A DNA stretch of 63,916 bases from assembly GCA_026394055.1 (NCBI GenBank), contig JAPKYZ010000083.1:1-63916 (forward strand), given 5' to 3'. How positions within the stretch are numbered: position 1 is the stretch's first letter; every line of letters begins with the position of its first letter. Under the pieces are notes generated by a model. The model ran no database searches and was not told the DNA's origin. It saw only the letters and a list, made by a program, of their open reading frames with translations. This DNA is from Acidobacteriota bacterium. GTDB lineage: Bacteria; Acidobacteriota; Terriglobia; Bryobacterales; Bryobacteraceae. This document shows, in pieces, positions 7,905 through 16,927 of the stretch. The position numbers and the translations under genes were made by a program.

Positions 7905-8567
7905 CTACCAGTTCAGGTCCGCGCGTCGCAGGTGCGGCTGCTGAGTGCGCATGATCAGGATCAACACAATCCCCGCGATGAAGCCGCCAATGTGCGCGAA
8001 GAAAGCCACGCCGCCCCGTACGTGAGCCTCGCCAATCGACCCCACGCCATTGAACAGTTGCAGCATAAACCAGTAGACCAGGATCAGCACCGCCGGAACT
8101 TCCAGGGTGAAGATCAGCCCGAACCAGAACAACGTCACGATGCGCGCGTGGGGAAACTTCACCAGATAGGCGCCCATGACGCCCGCGATGGCTCCGCTGG
8201 CGCCGACGTTGGGGATACGCGAAGAAGGCGTCACCGCCATTTGCGAAGCCATGGCCAGAATGCCGCAAGCGAGATAGAAGAACAGATACGGTCCGCGGCC
8301 CAGCACATCCTCAATGTTGTCGCCGTAGATCCACAGGAACCACATGTTGCCGATCAGGTGCAGCCAGCCGCCATGCAGAAACATGGAGGTCACCAGCGCA
8401 CTGAAGTGAAACCGCGCCGGGATCAGGCCGTACTCCATCAGAAAGTGGTTGCTGGAGAACGGGTCCAGCGTCACTTGGTACAGGAACACCGCCACGTTGA
8501 TCGCAATGATCACCATCGTCACCAGCGGCGTCGAATAGCTGCGGTTGATGTCGCGTAAGGGGATCAT
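7905..8567 (-). CDS. rhomboid family intramembrane serine protease
   Basis: 220 residues with about six transmembrane helices. The rhomboid signatures are present: HGGWLHLIGNM (65-75), the serine loop GASGAIAG (122-129, nucleophile Ser124) and the catalytic histidine in AHIGG (His192). It cuts transmembrane substrates within the inner membrane; the substrate here is unknown. It starts 12 bases after the PfkB kinase stop, so the two genes probably share a transcript. Confidence 0.9.
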   Translation of the reverse strand: MIPLRDINRSYSTPLVTMVIIAINVAVFLYQVTLDPFSSNHFLMEYGLIPARFHFSALVTSMFLHGGWLHLIGNMWFLWIYGDNIEDVLGRGPYLFFYLACGILAMASQMAVTPSSRIPNVGASGAIAGVMGAYLVKFPHARIVTLFWFGLIFTLEVPAVLILVYWFMLQLFNGVGSIGEAHVRGGVAFFAHIGGFIAGIVLILIMRTQQPHLRRADLNW

Positions 8568-8579
8568 GGCCGGTTGGCG

Positions 8580-9584
8580 CTAGCCAGCCACCGGGGTGTC
8601 ATCCACCCGGTAGGCCTCATAGTCGCGATGGGAGCGCCGCTCGCCGCGGGCGATCAATTTATAGGCCTCGTCCGCCGGAGCCAGGCGTCCGCGAGCGCCG
8701 AGAGCCGTGCAGTTCAGTGCCGCCAAGGCGTTGGAGAAGGTCAGAGTCTGGCCAATGGTCCAGCCAGACAACACGCCGTAGCAGAACGCCCCGTGGAAGA
8801 CGTCGCCCGCGCCGGTCGTGTCCAGGCAGTTGACGACAAAGGCCGGTGAATAGTGGAACTGGCCATCGACCAGGGCGAGCGACCCCTGTGAGCCCAGCGT
8901 CATGGCGGCGACGCGCATGCCGAACTCTTTCTGGATGCGCTCCAGTGCCTTGAATGGATCGGCTTCATTGGTCCACCGGGTCGGAAATTCGCTGGAGGTC
9001 ACCAGATAGTCGACGTGGCGCAACACATCCTCAAAGCCGTGATAAATGGTATCGACATCCACGGTGACGGGGATGCCCGCCCCTCGGGCGATCTCCGCCG
9101 CGCGCGCGACGGCCGGGGTGTCGTGGCCGTCGATGTGGAGCAGCCTTGCCCCGAGAATCATCTCGGGCCGGATGTCTTCCGGCTTCAACCGCAGACAATC
9201 CTGCCGCTGCCAGAGGACGGTGCGCTCGCCCGTCGCTTCATCGATCAGGATGTAGGCGGTCTGATTGGGGCAGTTCTTGCGGACATAGACGTCCGAGATG
9301 TCGATGCCCGATTCGCGGAGGCTGTCGAGTTGGACATCGCCCCGCAGGTCGTCGCCCACGGTGCCGATGTACTTCACCCGCAAGCCCAGCCGGGCGCAGC
9401 TGACCATGGCGCTGGCCACCTGCCCACCGGGGCTTAACATCTCCTGACGAAACGGCTCTTTGCCGGCGTAGGCCGGGAATTTGGGAAGCAGGATCAGCGT
9501 GTCGGTGGCATTCAGGCCCACCCCGACCACATCAAACCGCTTCTCACCTGCAGGCACACTCGAGGTGCTTGATTGATCAACCAT
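8580..9584 (-). CDS. PfkB family carbohydrate kinase
   Basis: 334 residues with the N-terminal PfkB pattern SPGGQVASAM (51-60, sugar-binding GG) and the C-terminal signature DTTGAGDVFHGAF (255-267), in which Asp261 is the catalytic base. These ribokinase-fold enzymes phosphorylate sugars, nucleosides or related alcohols with ATP. The substrate cannot be assigned from sequence. It lies six bases after the exported methyltransferase gene and upstream of the rhomboid gene, so it is the middle gene of a probable minus-strand operon. Confidence 0.88.
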   Translation of the reverse strand: MVDQSSTSSVPAGEKRFDVVGVGLNATDTLILLPKFPAYAGKEPFRQEMLSPGGQVASAMVSCARLGLRVKYIGTVGDDLRGDVQLDSLRESGIDISDVYVRKNCPNQTAYILIDEATGERTVLWQRQDCLRLKPEDIRPEMILGARLLHIDGHDTPAVARAAEIARGAGIPVTVDVDTIYHGFEDVLRHVDYLVTSSEFPTRWTNEADPFKALERIQKEFGMRVAAMTLGSQGSLALVDGQFHYSPAFVVNCLDTTGAGDVFHGAFCYGVLSGWTIGQTLTFSNALAALNCTALGARGRLAPADEAYKLIARGERRSHRDYEAYRVDDTPVAG

Positions 9585-9590
9585 CCAGAA

Positions 9591-10151
9591 CTACTTGGCG
9601 TGTTGCGGCATTTCGTACACGTAGATGGCATGGGGGCGATTCTTGCCCGCACCCGCACCCTTGTCCACGTGTGCGGGTTTCCAGCCACGCACTTCAAAAT
9701 CGTGCGAGACGACGCGGGCGCCGGCTCGCAGACTGCTTTCCAATTTCGGCCGCAGCATGTCGTTGGCGTCGCGCACCAGATACATGGTGACGACATCCGC
9801 TTTGCTGATATCCACGTCCAGCATATTGCCGTGGATCACCTGGATCTTGCTGTCCAGGCCTTCCTTGTGGATGTTCTCTTCGCTTAACTTCACCAGCCGC
9901 TGGGACAACTCGACGCCCATGCCCTTGGCTTGAAACTTGTTCACCGCGGCAATCAACACCCGGCCATCGCCTGAGCCCAGATCAAATACCGTTTCACCCG
10001 GCTTCACCTTCGCCAGCTCCAGCATCCGCTCCACCACCGCCATCGGGGAACTTACCCAAGGGGCCAGATAAGTAGGAGTTTGCTGAGCCGCGGCCGGCAG
10101 GGCCATGGCCAACGCCAAACCAGTTAGAACCGTTGCACGTGCGGTCGCCAA
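9591..10151 (-). CDS. class I SAM methyltransferase with signal peptide
   Basis: 186 residues if begun at TTG 10151, one base after the upstream gene's stop. An AGGGGG ribosome-binding site lies 8 bases before it. The N-terminus MATARATVLTGLALAMALPA then reads as a Sec signal peptide ending at AAAQQ. The body has a Rossmann motif I, VFDLGSGDGRVL (about 55-66), and a GNMLDVD acidic loop. Export of a SAM enzyme is unusual because SAM is cytoplasmic. The alternatives are that the hydrophobic segment is an uncleaved anchor or that the real start lies inside. Start confidence is moderate; family confidence is high. Confidence 0.8.
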   Translation of the reverse strand: MATARATVLTGLALAMALPAAAQQTPTYLAPWVSSPMAVVERMLELAKVKPGETVFDLGSGDGRVLIAAVNKFQAKGMGVELSQRLVKLSEENIHKEGLDSKIQVIHGNMLDVDISKADVVTMYLVRDANDMLRPKLESSLRAGARVVSHDFEVRGWKPAHVDKGAGAGKNRPHAIYVYEMPQHAK

Positions 10152-10152
10152 G

Positions 10153-11433
10153 TTATTGTACCCCCTGTACTTGCGCCCGCCGGGTCGGGCGGGACTTGGC
10201 CACCCGGGAGACCATTTCACTGACAGCGTACCACAGGTCGCGCGGGCGGCTGATGGTGTACTCCGTGCCGCGGAAGTGTTTGATCGCATGGCTGATCGAA
10301 TCGCGCCACGGGACTTGCTGGGGTGAAAGATTGTAATTCATGTAGAAGATCGGGTAGTGAATTTCACCCACTTCGCGCAGCGCATCCTGGGAGACGTTTT
10401 CGTCCAGCATCGCCTTGGGACCGGCAAAGATCAACGCATCGGGCGGCCGGTCCACCTTCAGCTCTTCGCGCATCAGCCCGGCCAGAAACTCCGTGTCGCT
10501 ATGCTTTTTGGCCAGCTTGCCCAGGTCCACCGTGCCTAACTTGAGCGCGCCCAGCGCCTTGCCGATGGAGGGAAAGTCGATCTTGTCGCTATCCTCTTGA
10601 CGGTAAAGCACTTTCTGATCTTGCATATTGAAGGCGACCAGTGAAAACTTGCCAATCCGCGGATCCCGCGCAATCGTCCGCAAAATGGAGACCAGCGCGC
10701 TGATGTCAATCGGCTGTAAAGCCGCCGAACGCGCATTTTGGGGAGCGAAATTCACTAACATCTTGACGCTAAGCGGGCTGTCCGGGTTGCGTTCCACTGG
10801 TGGCTCTTCGCGAAACTGTTCAAACTCCGAAGCCTGCACCGCGTTGGGCCCCAGCATCATGGTGATCTGCTTGTCTTTCGAGGAAAGCGCCGCCTCCACG
10901 TCCCAATAAGCGGAGCAGACCCGCTCACTGCGGTCGCGGATCAGCCAGTCGATGTGATACTTCCCTTCCCCCAGCTCAAAACCGCCTTCCAGGAATGCCT
11001 CGCCTTTGGCGTCGTCGGCAATGGAGGGCACGCGGATCTTCTGGGTAAAGTAACGAGGCTCGTCTTTTTCGGCTTCCGGGATGACGCGGAAGACGATGGT
11101 GAGCATGTTTTCGGTGCCGGAAAGCTCATTCAGCGGCACACTGACATCGAAGGAGGCGTGAAACTTCAGGTCGAACCCGAGCACCGGCTTTTCGTGCGTC
11201 AACGTGCAGGGCAGGTCCTTGCGCGGGTCCCCCGCCTCGAGCACGGCCCGGTCGTTCGAGAACAGGACCACCGAGGGTCCACGCCCCAAGCCGCCCATCA
11301 GCGCCTGCGCGGGAAGGCACCCGCTGACGCTCGCCAGCAGCAGCAACAGCCCAGCAGGCCGCCACGCCAACCGGGCGCCCGCCCGGCCGCAGACACAAAT
11401 TGATTGATGCAAACCGCCCGATGGTTTCCTCAT
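10153..11433 (-). CDS. acidobacterial secreted lipoprotein of unknown function
   Basis: 426 residues. The N-terminus is hydrophobic (WRPAGLLLLLASVSGC) with a possible lipobox at Cys39, so it is probably an exported lipoprotein. The C-terminal half contains segments such as GKFSLVAFNMQDQKVLY and PPDALIFAGPKAMLDENVSQ, which resemble VWFA-type proteins common in this phylum. I do not see a clear MIDAS motif and do not assign a function. Its stop is one base from the start of the methyltransferase, so the two are coupled. Confidence 0.65.
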   Translation of the reverse strand: MRKPSGGLHQSICVCGRAGARLAWRPAGLLLLLASVSGCLPAQALMGGLGRGPSVVLFSNDRAVLEAGDPRKDLPCTLTHEKPVLGFDLKFHASFDVSVPLNELSGTENMLTIVFRVIPEAEKDEPRYFTQKIRVPSIADDAKGEAFLEGGFELGEGKYHIDWLIRDRSERVCSAYWDVEAALSSKDKQITMMLGPNAVQASEFEQFREEPPVERNPDSPLSVKMLVNFAPQNARSAALQPIDISALVSILRTIARDPRIGKFSLVAFNMQDQKVLYRQEDSDKIDFPSIGKALGALKLGTVDLGKLAKKHSDTEFLAGLMREELKVDRPPDALIFAGPKAMLDENVSQDALREVGEIHYPIFYMNYNLSPQQVPWRDSISHAIKHFRGTEYTISRPRDLWYAVSEMVSRVAKSRPTRRAQVQGVQ

Positions 11434-11954
11434 GGCCCGAAACCCGCATCCATGCTACCCCACCAATCGCCCAACGCAAGGGGGGCGGCAGATCTGGTCC
11501 GACCGGGGACCATCGAGGTCAGCTGGACGCTTCATTCCTCCGAGTAATGAAACGACCCTTCTGTTAAGAAAGATTACGCTCTGACTGCCGATTCTTCAAG
11601 GAAATTATCGGCGAGCCCTGCAGGAGCCGTGACGGTGCACTCCCAGGGTCCGTACCGGGGACATGGGTAACAAAACAGCCAGGCGACATGGGTGACACTT
11701 TGGTGGCCCGCTGGGGCCCGGCGACATGGGTGACAGGCTATGCAGAGACAGGCCGACGGCCTTCTCCTGGGATTTCTGTTTGCCGCGAAGGGTGTTCGCT
11801 GCAAGCGCTGGCGCCAGGGGCGCTCAGCTCTGCAGGACATGGCCAAAACCGATCGACGAAAACCCAAAGTGTTACCCATGTCGCCGGGCCAACGTGTCGC
11901 CCCATGCCGCCGAACGCCCGAGGTGGCCATTCCGTACGTGGTTGGGAGCGCGCA
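11434..11954. other. intergenic accessory region without a gene
   Basis: 521 bases between the lipoprotein start and the cytochrome stop. I see no protein-coding gene of recognisable family. The only structure is the inverted-repeat element at 11655-11887. The stretch 11434-11654 probably carries the promoter of the lipoprotein operon, but no strong -35/-10 pair is visible. Confidence 0.7.
11655..11887. mobile_element. MITE-like non-autonomous element related to the right-edge IS481-like IS
   Basis: The outer ends are an 18-bp inverted repeat: CCGGGGACATGGGTAACA at 11655-11672 and its complement at 11870-11887, with one mismatch. Further direct copies of GACATGGGTGACA start at 11685 and 11723. 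The first two copies are 25 bp apart, the same spacing seen at 63793 and 63818 in front of the transposase start at 63882. No transposase frame lies inside the 233 bp. This looks like an internally deleted copy of the same IS family, mobilisable in trans. The IS481 assignment rests on recall of that family's ends and on the transposase start. Confidence 0.7.
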
Positions 11955-13487
11955 CTAGTCTTTCCGGCGTTCGAGATCCCGCAGAGCTTCGCGGGTCACC
12001 AGACTCTGGGGCATCTTCGCCAGCCACCGTTCCAGCACCTGGCGCCGACCCGCCGTAGTTGCTTCCTGCGTAGCGCGCAAGTGATACGTAGTCTCACGCA
12101 GCGGGTCCAGAGCAATGGCCTTCTCCAGTGCCTCCACCGCCCGGGCCTTCTCTCCCGCGGCATTCAAGACCACGGCCAGCTTCTCTCGAAGGCCCGCGTC
12201 AGTAGGGCGGGCCGCCACCGCTGCCTGCAGCAACTTCACGGCGTCAGCGTGCTGGTCTTTCAAGAACAGCACCATGCCCAGGCTGGCCAGCACATCGGGG
12301 TCGCGTGGGAACTTGGCGTACACCGCCGCCAACCGCCGGTAGCCATCGTTGATCAATCGCGCTTCACCGTCCCGCTCTCCAACGATGATGGAGGCTAGGC
12401 CGCGGTTCCGCTCGCGCAAGGCCGGGTCAGCCGGTTCACGCCAGGCGCGGATGGCGGGTCCGGTGGTGCCCGTGGGCGCTGCGAACGGTGCCGCCGCTAC
12501 TCGCTGGATGCGATGGTCAGTGAAGGCGGTATGCCCACCATCCGCCGCAGATCGCTGGGGCATGTGGCACCCGGCGCATCCCTCCTGCTTGGGGTGTGCC
12601 GCGGACAGGGGCGCGGTGTGGCAACTGCGGCAGCGCGTGTCGACGTTGTTTACCTTTTCCCCATGCGGCTGATGGCAGGTGCCACACCAAAGCTGTCCCT
12701 CGGAGGCCTTCGCGCAAGAACTCAGAGCCAACTGCTCCGTGTGGCTGACGACGCGCAGGTCGCCACGCGGCCGGTCATACACGAACACCTGCCAGCGATC
12801 CTCCAGCGCCTCCCCCGGCCGGAACTGAATCAGATTCTGCCCCGGATTCGCCACCCGAGCCTCGCCCGCCAGATGGCACTGCTCACACACGCTATCCCGT
12901 TGCGCGGCGGGCAAGCGGCTGGGGTTCACGATCGTCGAGCGCACCGGCTGCGCCAGATGCGCCTCCACCGGTCCGTGGCAGCGGTCACACGTGATCGCCG
13001 TCAACTGCTGGCCCGCGCTGGTCGCCGCGCCACTCGAATGACAGACCAGGCACTCCGCCGTCGCAGCGCGGTTGAAGTCCGGCCGCTCCATCTGCTCATA
13101 CCCCGGAGCGACATCAAACTTCGCGGCCCGCCGGTAATAGGAGATCGGCGATTGGAACAGCTGCTCACCCAGGCGGACCAGAAAGCCCTTGGCATGCTCA
13201 CCGGATCCGATCACGTACTCCACCGGATATTCCGCACGCAGCCCCTGCCGCTCAATGGACTGGACCACTCCCCCGGCTCCGGAAGTGGTGGCGAATTGCG
13301 TGCCGGAAAGGGCGTGCTGAAACTTCGCCGTCCCCTCGGCTCCCGGCCGCGCCAACGCCCGGCCCATCGGAGTCTTCAGGTAGGCCGCCGTCTGCGCTGG
13401 ATGACACGATGCACAGGGATGCACCTCCGCCGCACCTGCCGCTAACCACATCAACGCCGCAAACGTCACGTGATCATTCGACCACAC
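11955..13487 (-). CDS. seven-haem c-type cytochrome with TPR C-terminus
   Basis: 510 residues with a signal peptide (FAALMWLAAGAA) and seven CxxCH haem sites: CASCH 25, CLVCH 144, CDRCH 165, CEQCH 199, CGTCH 266, CRSCH 284 and CAGCH 302. The C-terminal ~150 residues are TPR-like (YAKFPRDPDVLASLG, VEALEKAIALDPL). It should be exported and carry electrons in the periplasm or at the outer membrane; the TPR part probably binds a partner. It is a paralogue of the proteins at 46758 and 50180, with the same haem/TPR order. Here it stands alone, just upstream of no other redox gene. Confidence 0.85.
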   Translation of the reverse strand: MWSNDHVTFAALMWLAAGAAEVHPCASCHPAQTAAYLKTPMGRALARPGAEGTAKFQHALSGTQFATTSGAGGVVQSIERQGLRAEYPVEYVIGSGEHAKGFLVRLGEQLFQSPISYYRRAAKFDVAPGYEQMERPDFNRAATAECLVCHSSGAATSAGQQLTAITCDRCHGPVEAHLAQPVRSTIVNPSRLPAAQRDSVCEQCHLAGEARVANPGQNLIQFRPGEALEDRWQVFVYDRPRGDLRVVSHTEQLALSSCAKASEGQLWCGTCHQPHGEKVNNVDTRCRSCHTAPLSAAHPKQEGCAGCHMPQRSAADGGHTAFTDHRIQRVAAAPFAAPTGTTGPAIRAWREPADPALRERNRGLASIIVGERDGEARLINDGYRRLAAVYAKFPRDPDVLASLGMVLFLKDQHADAVKLLQAAVAARPTDAGLREKLAVVLNAAGEKARAVEALEKAIALDPLRETTYHLRATQEATTAGRRQVLERWLAKMPQSLVTREALRDLERRKD

Positions 13488-13524
13488 CCGCGCGGCCGGC
13501 CCAAGTCGAATAAACTGAAGGGAG

Positions 13525-13600
13525 GCCGGTGTAGCTCAGTTGGTAGAGCATCTGACTTGTAATCAGAAGGTCTTCGGTTCGATCCCGAACACCGGCTCCA
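13525..13600 (+). tRNA. tRNA-Thr (anticodon TGT)
   Basis: A 76-nt cloverleaf with a 7-bp acceptor stem (GCCGGTG with CACCGGC), D-arm GCTCAGTTGGTAGAGC, anticodon stem TCTGA/TCAGA with loop CTTGTAA (anticodon 13558-13560), T-arm TTCGGTTCGATCCCGAA and an encoded 3' CCA. It reads ACA and other threonine codons. Confidence 0.97.
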
Positions 13601-13624
13601 GAAATCGAACTCATTTGTTCCCGA

Positions 13625-13643
13625 GGCCCGCCGCTGGTGGGCC
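13625..13643 (+). terminator. possible terminator hairpin after tRNA-Thr
   Basis: GGCCCGCC and GGTGGGCC form an 8-bp stem with one mismatch around a three-base loop, 25 bases after the tRNA 3' end. Only a weak T-rich stretch (gttgtatt) follows, so Rho-independent function is uncertain. Confidence 0.35.
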
Positions 13644-13761
13644 GTTGTATTCCCCTAATAGTCTTGCGGGCCATTGGGAGCGGCACCGTTCTCTCACGCC
13701 GCGAAGATCAATGTCATGCACGAGGGGAACCCTCATCGCTTAGAGGGCGGGGACCGCGCGG

Positions 13762-14412
13762 CTACCGGGCGAGATTCCGCTCAATGCCCACGCGGACCAG
13801 TTGGGCGCGGGTGCGCACGCCCAGCTTATTGAAGATGCGCTGCAAGGTGGCCTTTACGGCGGGTTCCGAGACGTTCAGCAGGCCGGCGATTTCTTTGTTG
13901 GACTGGCCGCGGACAACCAGGCCCAGCACGACCTGTTCCCGTTCCGATAAGGAGTCGTCTACGGCCTGGGGCTCGATTTCGGGGGCGCTCCCTAATTGCT
14001 GGTAAGGCGCATCCAACCAGAGACCGCCCTGCGCCACGGTGCGGATCGCCTCCAGCACCACGTCCAGGTTGTGGAGCTTCAGCAGGATGCCCCGCACGCC
14101 CATTTGCAAGAGCCGGCGTGCTTCATCGTCGTGCAGGAAAGCGGTCAACATCAGCACGGCGCCGCTTAACCCAGCTTCGGCCACTTCGCGCACGTAACGG
14201 GTGCCGCGTTCATAGCCGAGGTCGTAATCCAGAATCACGACGTCGGGCGGCTGCTGGCGAGCGCTGGCCAGCCCTTCATCCACCGTGCCGCAGTGGCCGG
14301 TGATCTCGATGCCAGGCTCGCCGCGCAAGGCCCGGGCGATGCTGTCGCGGAAGACGGCGTGATCGTCGACAATCAGCACCCGAATATTTGGGAGCGCCAA
14401 GGCTTCAGACAT
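13762..14412 (-). CDS. LuxR/NarL-type response regulator
   Basis: 216 residues. The N-terminal receiver domain has the acidic pair D16-D17 and the phospho-acceptor Asp62 in LDYDLG, with the conserved lysine in GILLKLHN. The C-terminal LuxR helix-turn-helix is SLSEREQVVLGLVVRGQSNK...EPAVKATLQRIFNKLGV. It overlaps the histidine kinase gene by 8 bases, so the two form a two-component pair. Target genes are not visible; the divergent PEP-CTERM gene beyond the kinase is a candidate. Confidence 0.92.
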   Translation of the reverse strand: MSEALALPNIRVLIVDDHAVFRDSIARALRGEPGIEITGHCGTVDEGLASARQQPPDVVILDYDLGYERGTRYVREVAEAGLSGAVLMLTAFLHDDEARRLLQMGVRGILLKLHNLDVVLEAIRTVAQGGLWLDAPYQQLGSAPEIEPQAVDDSLSEREQVVLGLVVRGQSNKEIAGLLNVSEPAVKATLQRIFNKLGVRTRAQLVRVGIERNLAR

Positions 14413-15904
14413 CGGGCGTTCCTTTCACCAGCGGCGGCCCGTCCTCCGATGGCACTGGCGAGCGCCGAGGTCCGGGTGCCAGGGGCAGAATCACCTTGAA
14501 GCAGGCGCCCCGCTCCACCGCTTCCACTTCCAGATCGCCACCAGCCGCGCGCAGGATTGCTCGTGAGATGAACAGGCCCAGTCCGCCGGGGTCGCCGTCG
14601 CTCTTCAGCGGGTGGAACAACCGCGAAGGGTCCGGGATACCGGGTCCGGAATCGTGTACGCACACGATCAACGCGTCCCCCGCCAGTTCGGCTGCGATGC
14701 GCAGCTGCCGCGGCTCAGGCGCCTCCTCCAGCACGCGGACAGCATTAAAGGTCAAGTTGAGGAACACCTGCATCAGCTGCTCCCGGTTGCCGGAGAGCGC
14801 CGGCAGCGGGGCCGGTAGAGTCCACTGCAGTTCAATTCCCGATTCGGCGCACATCGGCTCCAGCAGAACACGCAGGTCCTCTAGCAGTGCTGCCGGTTCC
14901 GTCACTTCCAGGGTTTGGCGGCGGCTGAGCGCCAGATTGCTGGAAGCCAGCTTCTCGACGCCCGCGATCAAGGTTCCCAGCACCTGAAAATCCGGCTCGG
15001 CCGCCACGGCACGGTCGCGGCCCAGATTGGCGTGGGCCATGGTTGCGGCGGCCGCCAGATTTCGTACCTCGTGCGCCACTGCGCCAATCGCCACCCGGGT
15101 GAGGCTACCCAGCAGTTCCAGGCTGGCCTCCTCGCGGCTGCGCATGTTGTCCGTGGCGTCCCAAACTACCGCGGCCAGATTGTTGACTCCGTGCAACTGA
15201 TAGGTGGCGCACCATATCTGCGCCACAAAGGCGTGACCGTCCCGCCGGGTCCCCTGCGCCTCCAGCATGGTGCGCAATCCCGGGGTGGAATGCTCCCGTA
15301 CCAGCCTTTTGAGTACCGGTACCAGATCGCCGATCTCCATCCCCAGCAGGTGGCCGGGTGGTGCGGCGAAGACTCGGGTGGCGGCGGAATTTGCCATCGT
15401 GATGATGCCATCGGCACTGACGGTGAGAATCGCCAGTGGTGTCGTATCCATGATGGCGCGAAGCTGGTGCTCCATCTGGCGCAACGCTTGCTCCTGCTGC
15501 CGGCGTTCTGCCAAATGAGCCAGGATCAGCCGGCGGTTGCGGACGAGTTCGCCGAAAAACAGCGCCGGGAAGCTGAGGCCCACGGTGACGAGAAATAAAC
15601 GGACTTCCACGCCCGGATCGCCCGCAAAAGGCGCAAAGGCTTCTCTCAAAATGGAGCAGACCACGCCCAGGACGATGATCTCCACCCGGCTCAGCGCTAC
15701 CGATCCGGCAATCATCGGGAAGACGTACAGGAAGCCCAGCCCGCTGTTCTGGACCACCATCCAGTCAATCAGGGCGTTCATCCCGACCAAGGCCACCGCG
15801 ATCAGCCGGGCTATCCGGCGGCGCTTATAGGCCCATTCCAGAGGACGATCCAGGGCTGCAGAAAAGGCCCCGAATTGCGGTTCTGTACTAGCACTGAAGT
15901 TCAT
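14405..15904 (-). CDS. membrane sensor histidine kinase with PAS domain
   Basis: 499 residues. Four or five transmembrane helices (about 30-135) form a membrane sensor, followed by a PAS domain (LRAIMDTTPLAILTVSADG). The phospho-acceptor histidine is in VAHEVRNLAAAA, the N-box is NLTFNAVRVLEE, and the ATP-lid boxes are DSGPGIPDPSRLFHP and GGLGLFISRAIL. It phosphorylates the overlapping LuxR-type regulator. The signal is unknown. Confidence 0.9.
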   Translation of the reverse strand: MNFSASTEPQFGAFSAALDRPLEWAYKRRRIARLIAVALVGMNALIDWMVVQNSGLGFLYVFPMIAGSVALSRVEIIVLGVVCSILREAFAPFAGDPGVEVRLFLVTVGLSFPALFFGELVRNRRLILAHLAERRQQEQALRQMEHQLRAIMDTTPLAILTVSADGIITMANSAATRVFAAPPGHLLGMEIGDLVPVLKRLVREHSTPGLRTMLEAQGTRRDGHAFVAQIWCATYQLHGVNNLAAVVWDATDNMRSREEASLELLGSLTRVAIGAVAHEVRNLAAAATMAHANLGRDRAVAAEPDFQVLGTLIAGVEKLASSNLALSRRQTLEVTEPAALLEDLRVLLEPMCAESGIELQWTLPAPLPALSGNREQLMQVFLNLTFNAVRVLEEAPEPRQLRIAAELAGDALIVCVHDSGPGIPDPSRLFHPLKSDGDPGGLGLFISRAILRAAGGDLEVEAVERGACFKVILPLAPGPRRSPVPSEDGPPLVKGTPDV

Positions 15905-16054
15905 GAAAGCAGCCGTAAAGCATTGTATCTAAAAGACGAGCCATCTAAAGATAGCTTTCGGGAATTCGCCCTGTTTCGCGAGACTCGATGCAGGGGACAG
16001 GCCAGACACGTTCTGGAAACACTCCCAGAACTGAATATCGGAGGCAAAAAACAA

Positions 16055-16807
16055 ATGAATCAAAAAAATGTACTCAGCCGTTCTCTTTTCGTGGCGGCCA
16101 CCTTAATGGCGGCCGCCTTACCTTCACAGGCGACTCTGATGAGCTGGAACTATGTGGGCACCGCCAATCAGGTGATCGCGAAGCTGACGCCCACCAATTC
16201 GGGCGTGACTCTCGCCAGCAACGGGGCTATCAAAGTGGCGATCGATTTTCTCCCCGCCAGCATTTCGGGCCTGGATACCGGCGACGTCAATCTGACGTTT
16301 AGCCTGGGCTCCACCACCAAAGGCTACTCCAATGGTGTGGTTTCAGAAGATAACTTCACCGGTTATCTGTTGTTCACCTATGTGGGCACCACCAATAAGA
16401 ACTGGACCAAGAACGACGTTGTTCTCCGCGCTGACGTGAAGGCCGGCGCGCTGACGTCCTATTCTGGCACTACGGGCGGCACGACGATCGGCGGTGGTGG
16501 CACGGGCGACTACACCAACATCGTGTACTCCTCCAGCAACGCACTGGTAAAAGGCTTTCTGAAGTCGCAGGGCAACTACGATGCTGACTTCTCGCAGAGC
16601 CTGTCCAGCACCGGTCTGAAGGGCAATAACCTGTTCCTGAACACCACCACCAAGTTCATCTCGGGTTCCAAGTCTAAGAATCAGGTGATCAACTTCTCCA
16701 ACACCTCCGGCGGGTTCAATATTGACACCGCGGTTCCGGAACCGGCCACTTACGCTTCGATGGGCGGCGCACTGCTGGCCCTAGCGCTGTACTTCCGCCG
16801 CAAGTAG
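16055..16807 (+). CDS. PEP-CTERM sorted exported protein
   Basis: 250 residues from ATG 16055, behind a GGAGG ribosome-binding site. A signal peptide (SLFVAATLMAAALPSQA) is followed by a threonine/serine/glycine-rich beta-type body. The C-terminus has the PEP-CTERM signal: VPEPATYASMGG, a hydrophobic helix and the basic tail RRK. Known for this signal: the exosortase system cuts and sorts such proteins to the cell surface or matrix. Function of the body is not recognisable. It is divergent from the two-component system. Confidence 0.85.
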   Translation: MNQKNVLSRSLFVAATLMAAALPSQATLMSWNYVGTANQVIAKLTPTNSGVTLASNGAIKVAIDFLPASISGLDTGDVNLTFSLGSTTKGYSNGVVSEDNFTGYLLFTYVGTTNKNWTKNDVVLRADVKAGALTSYSGTTGGTTIGGGGTGDYTNIVYSSSNALVKGFLKSQGNYDADFSQSLSSTGLKGNNLFLNTTTKFISGSKSKNQVINFSNTSGGFNIDTAVPEPATYASMGGALLALALYFRRK

Positions 16808-16853
16808 GTGACGATGATAGACTAGGACCTTTTCAGTTTGCTCATCGTTCCTT

Positions 16854-16891
16854 GGGGCGGGCTTCGCTGACCCGCCCCGCTCCTCTTTTTC
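16854..16891 (+). terminator. Rho-independent terminator of the PEP-CTERM gene
   Basis: Stem GGGGCGGG (16854-16861) pairs perfectly with CCCGCCCC (16871-16878) around a 9-base loop. It is followed by a T-rich tract ending in TTTTT at 16886-16891. Confidence 0.8.
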
Positions 16892-16927
16892 CGAGGGCGC
16901 GAATGGTCATCCGGCGACGCTTCAGCT

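Noticed and set aside
15905..16054. Riboswitch upstream of the PEP-CTERM gene
   Set aside because: No conserved riboswitch core could be aligned by eye; only a good ribosome-binding site is present.
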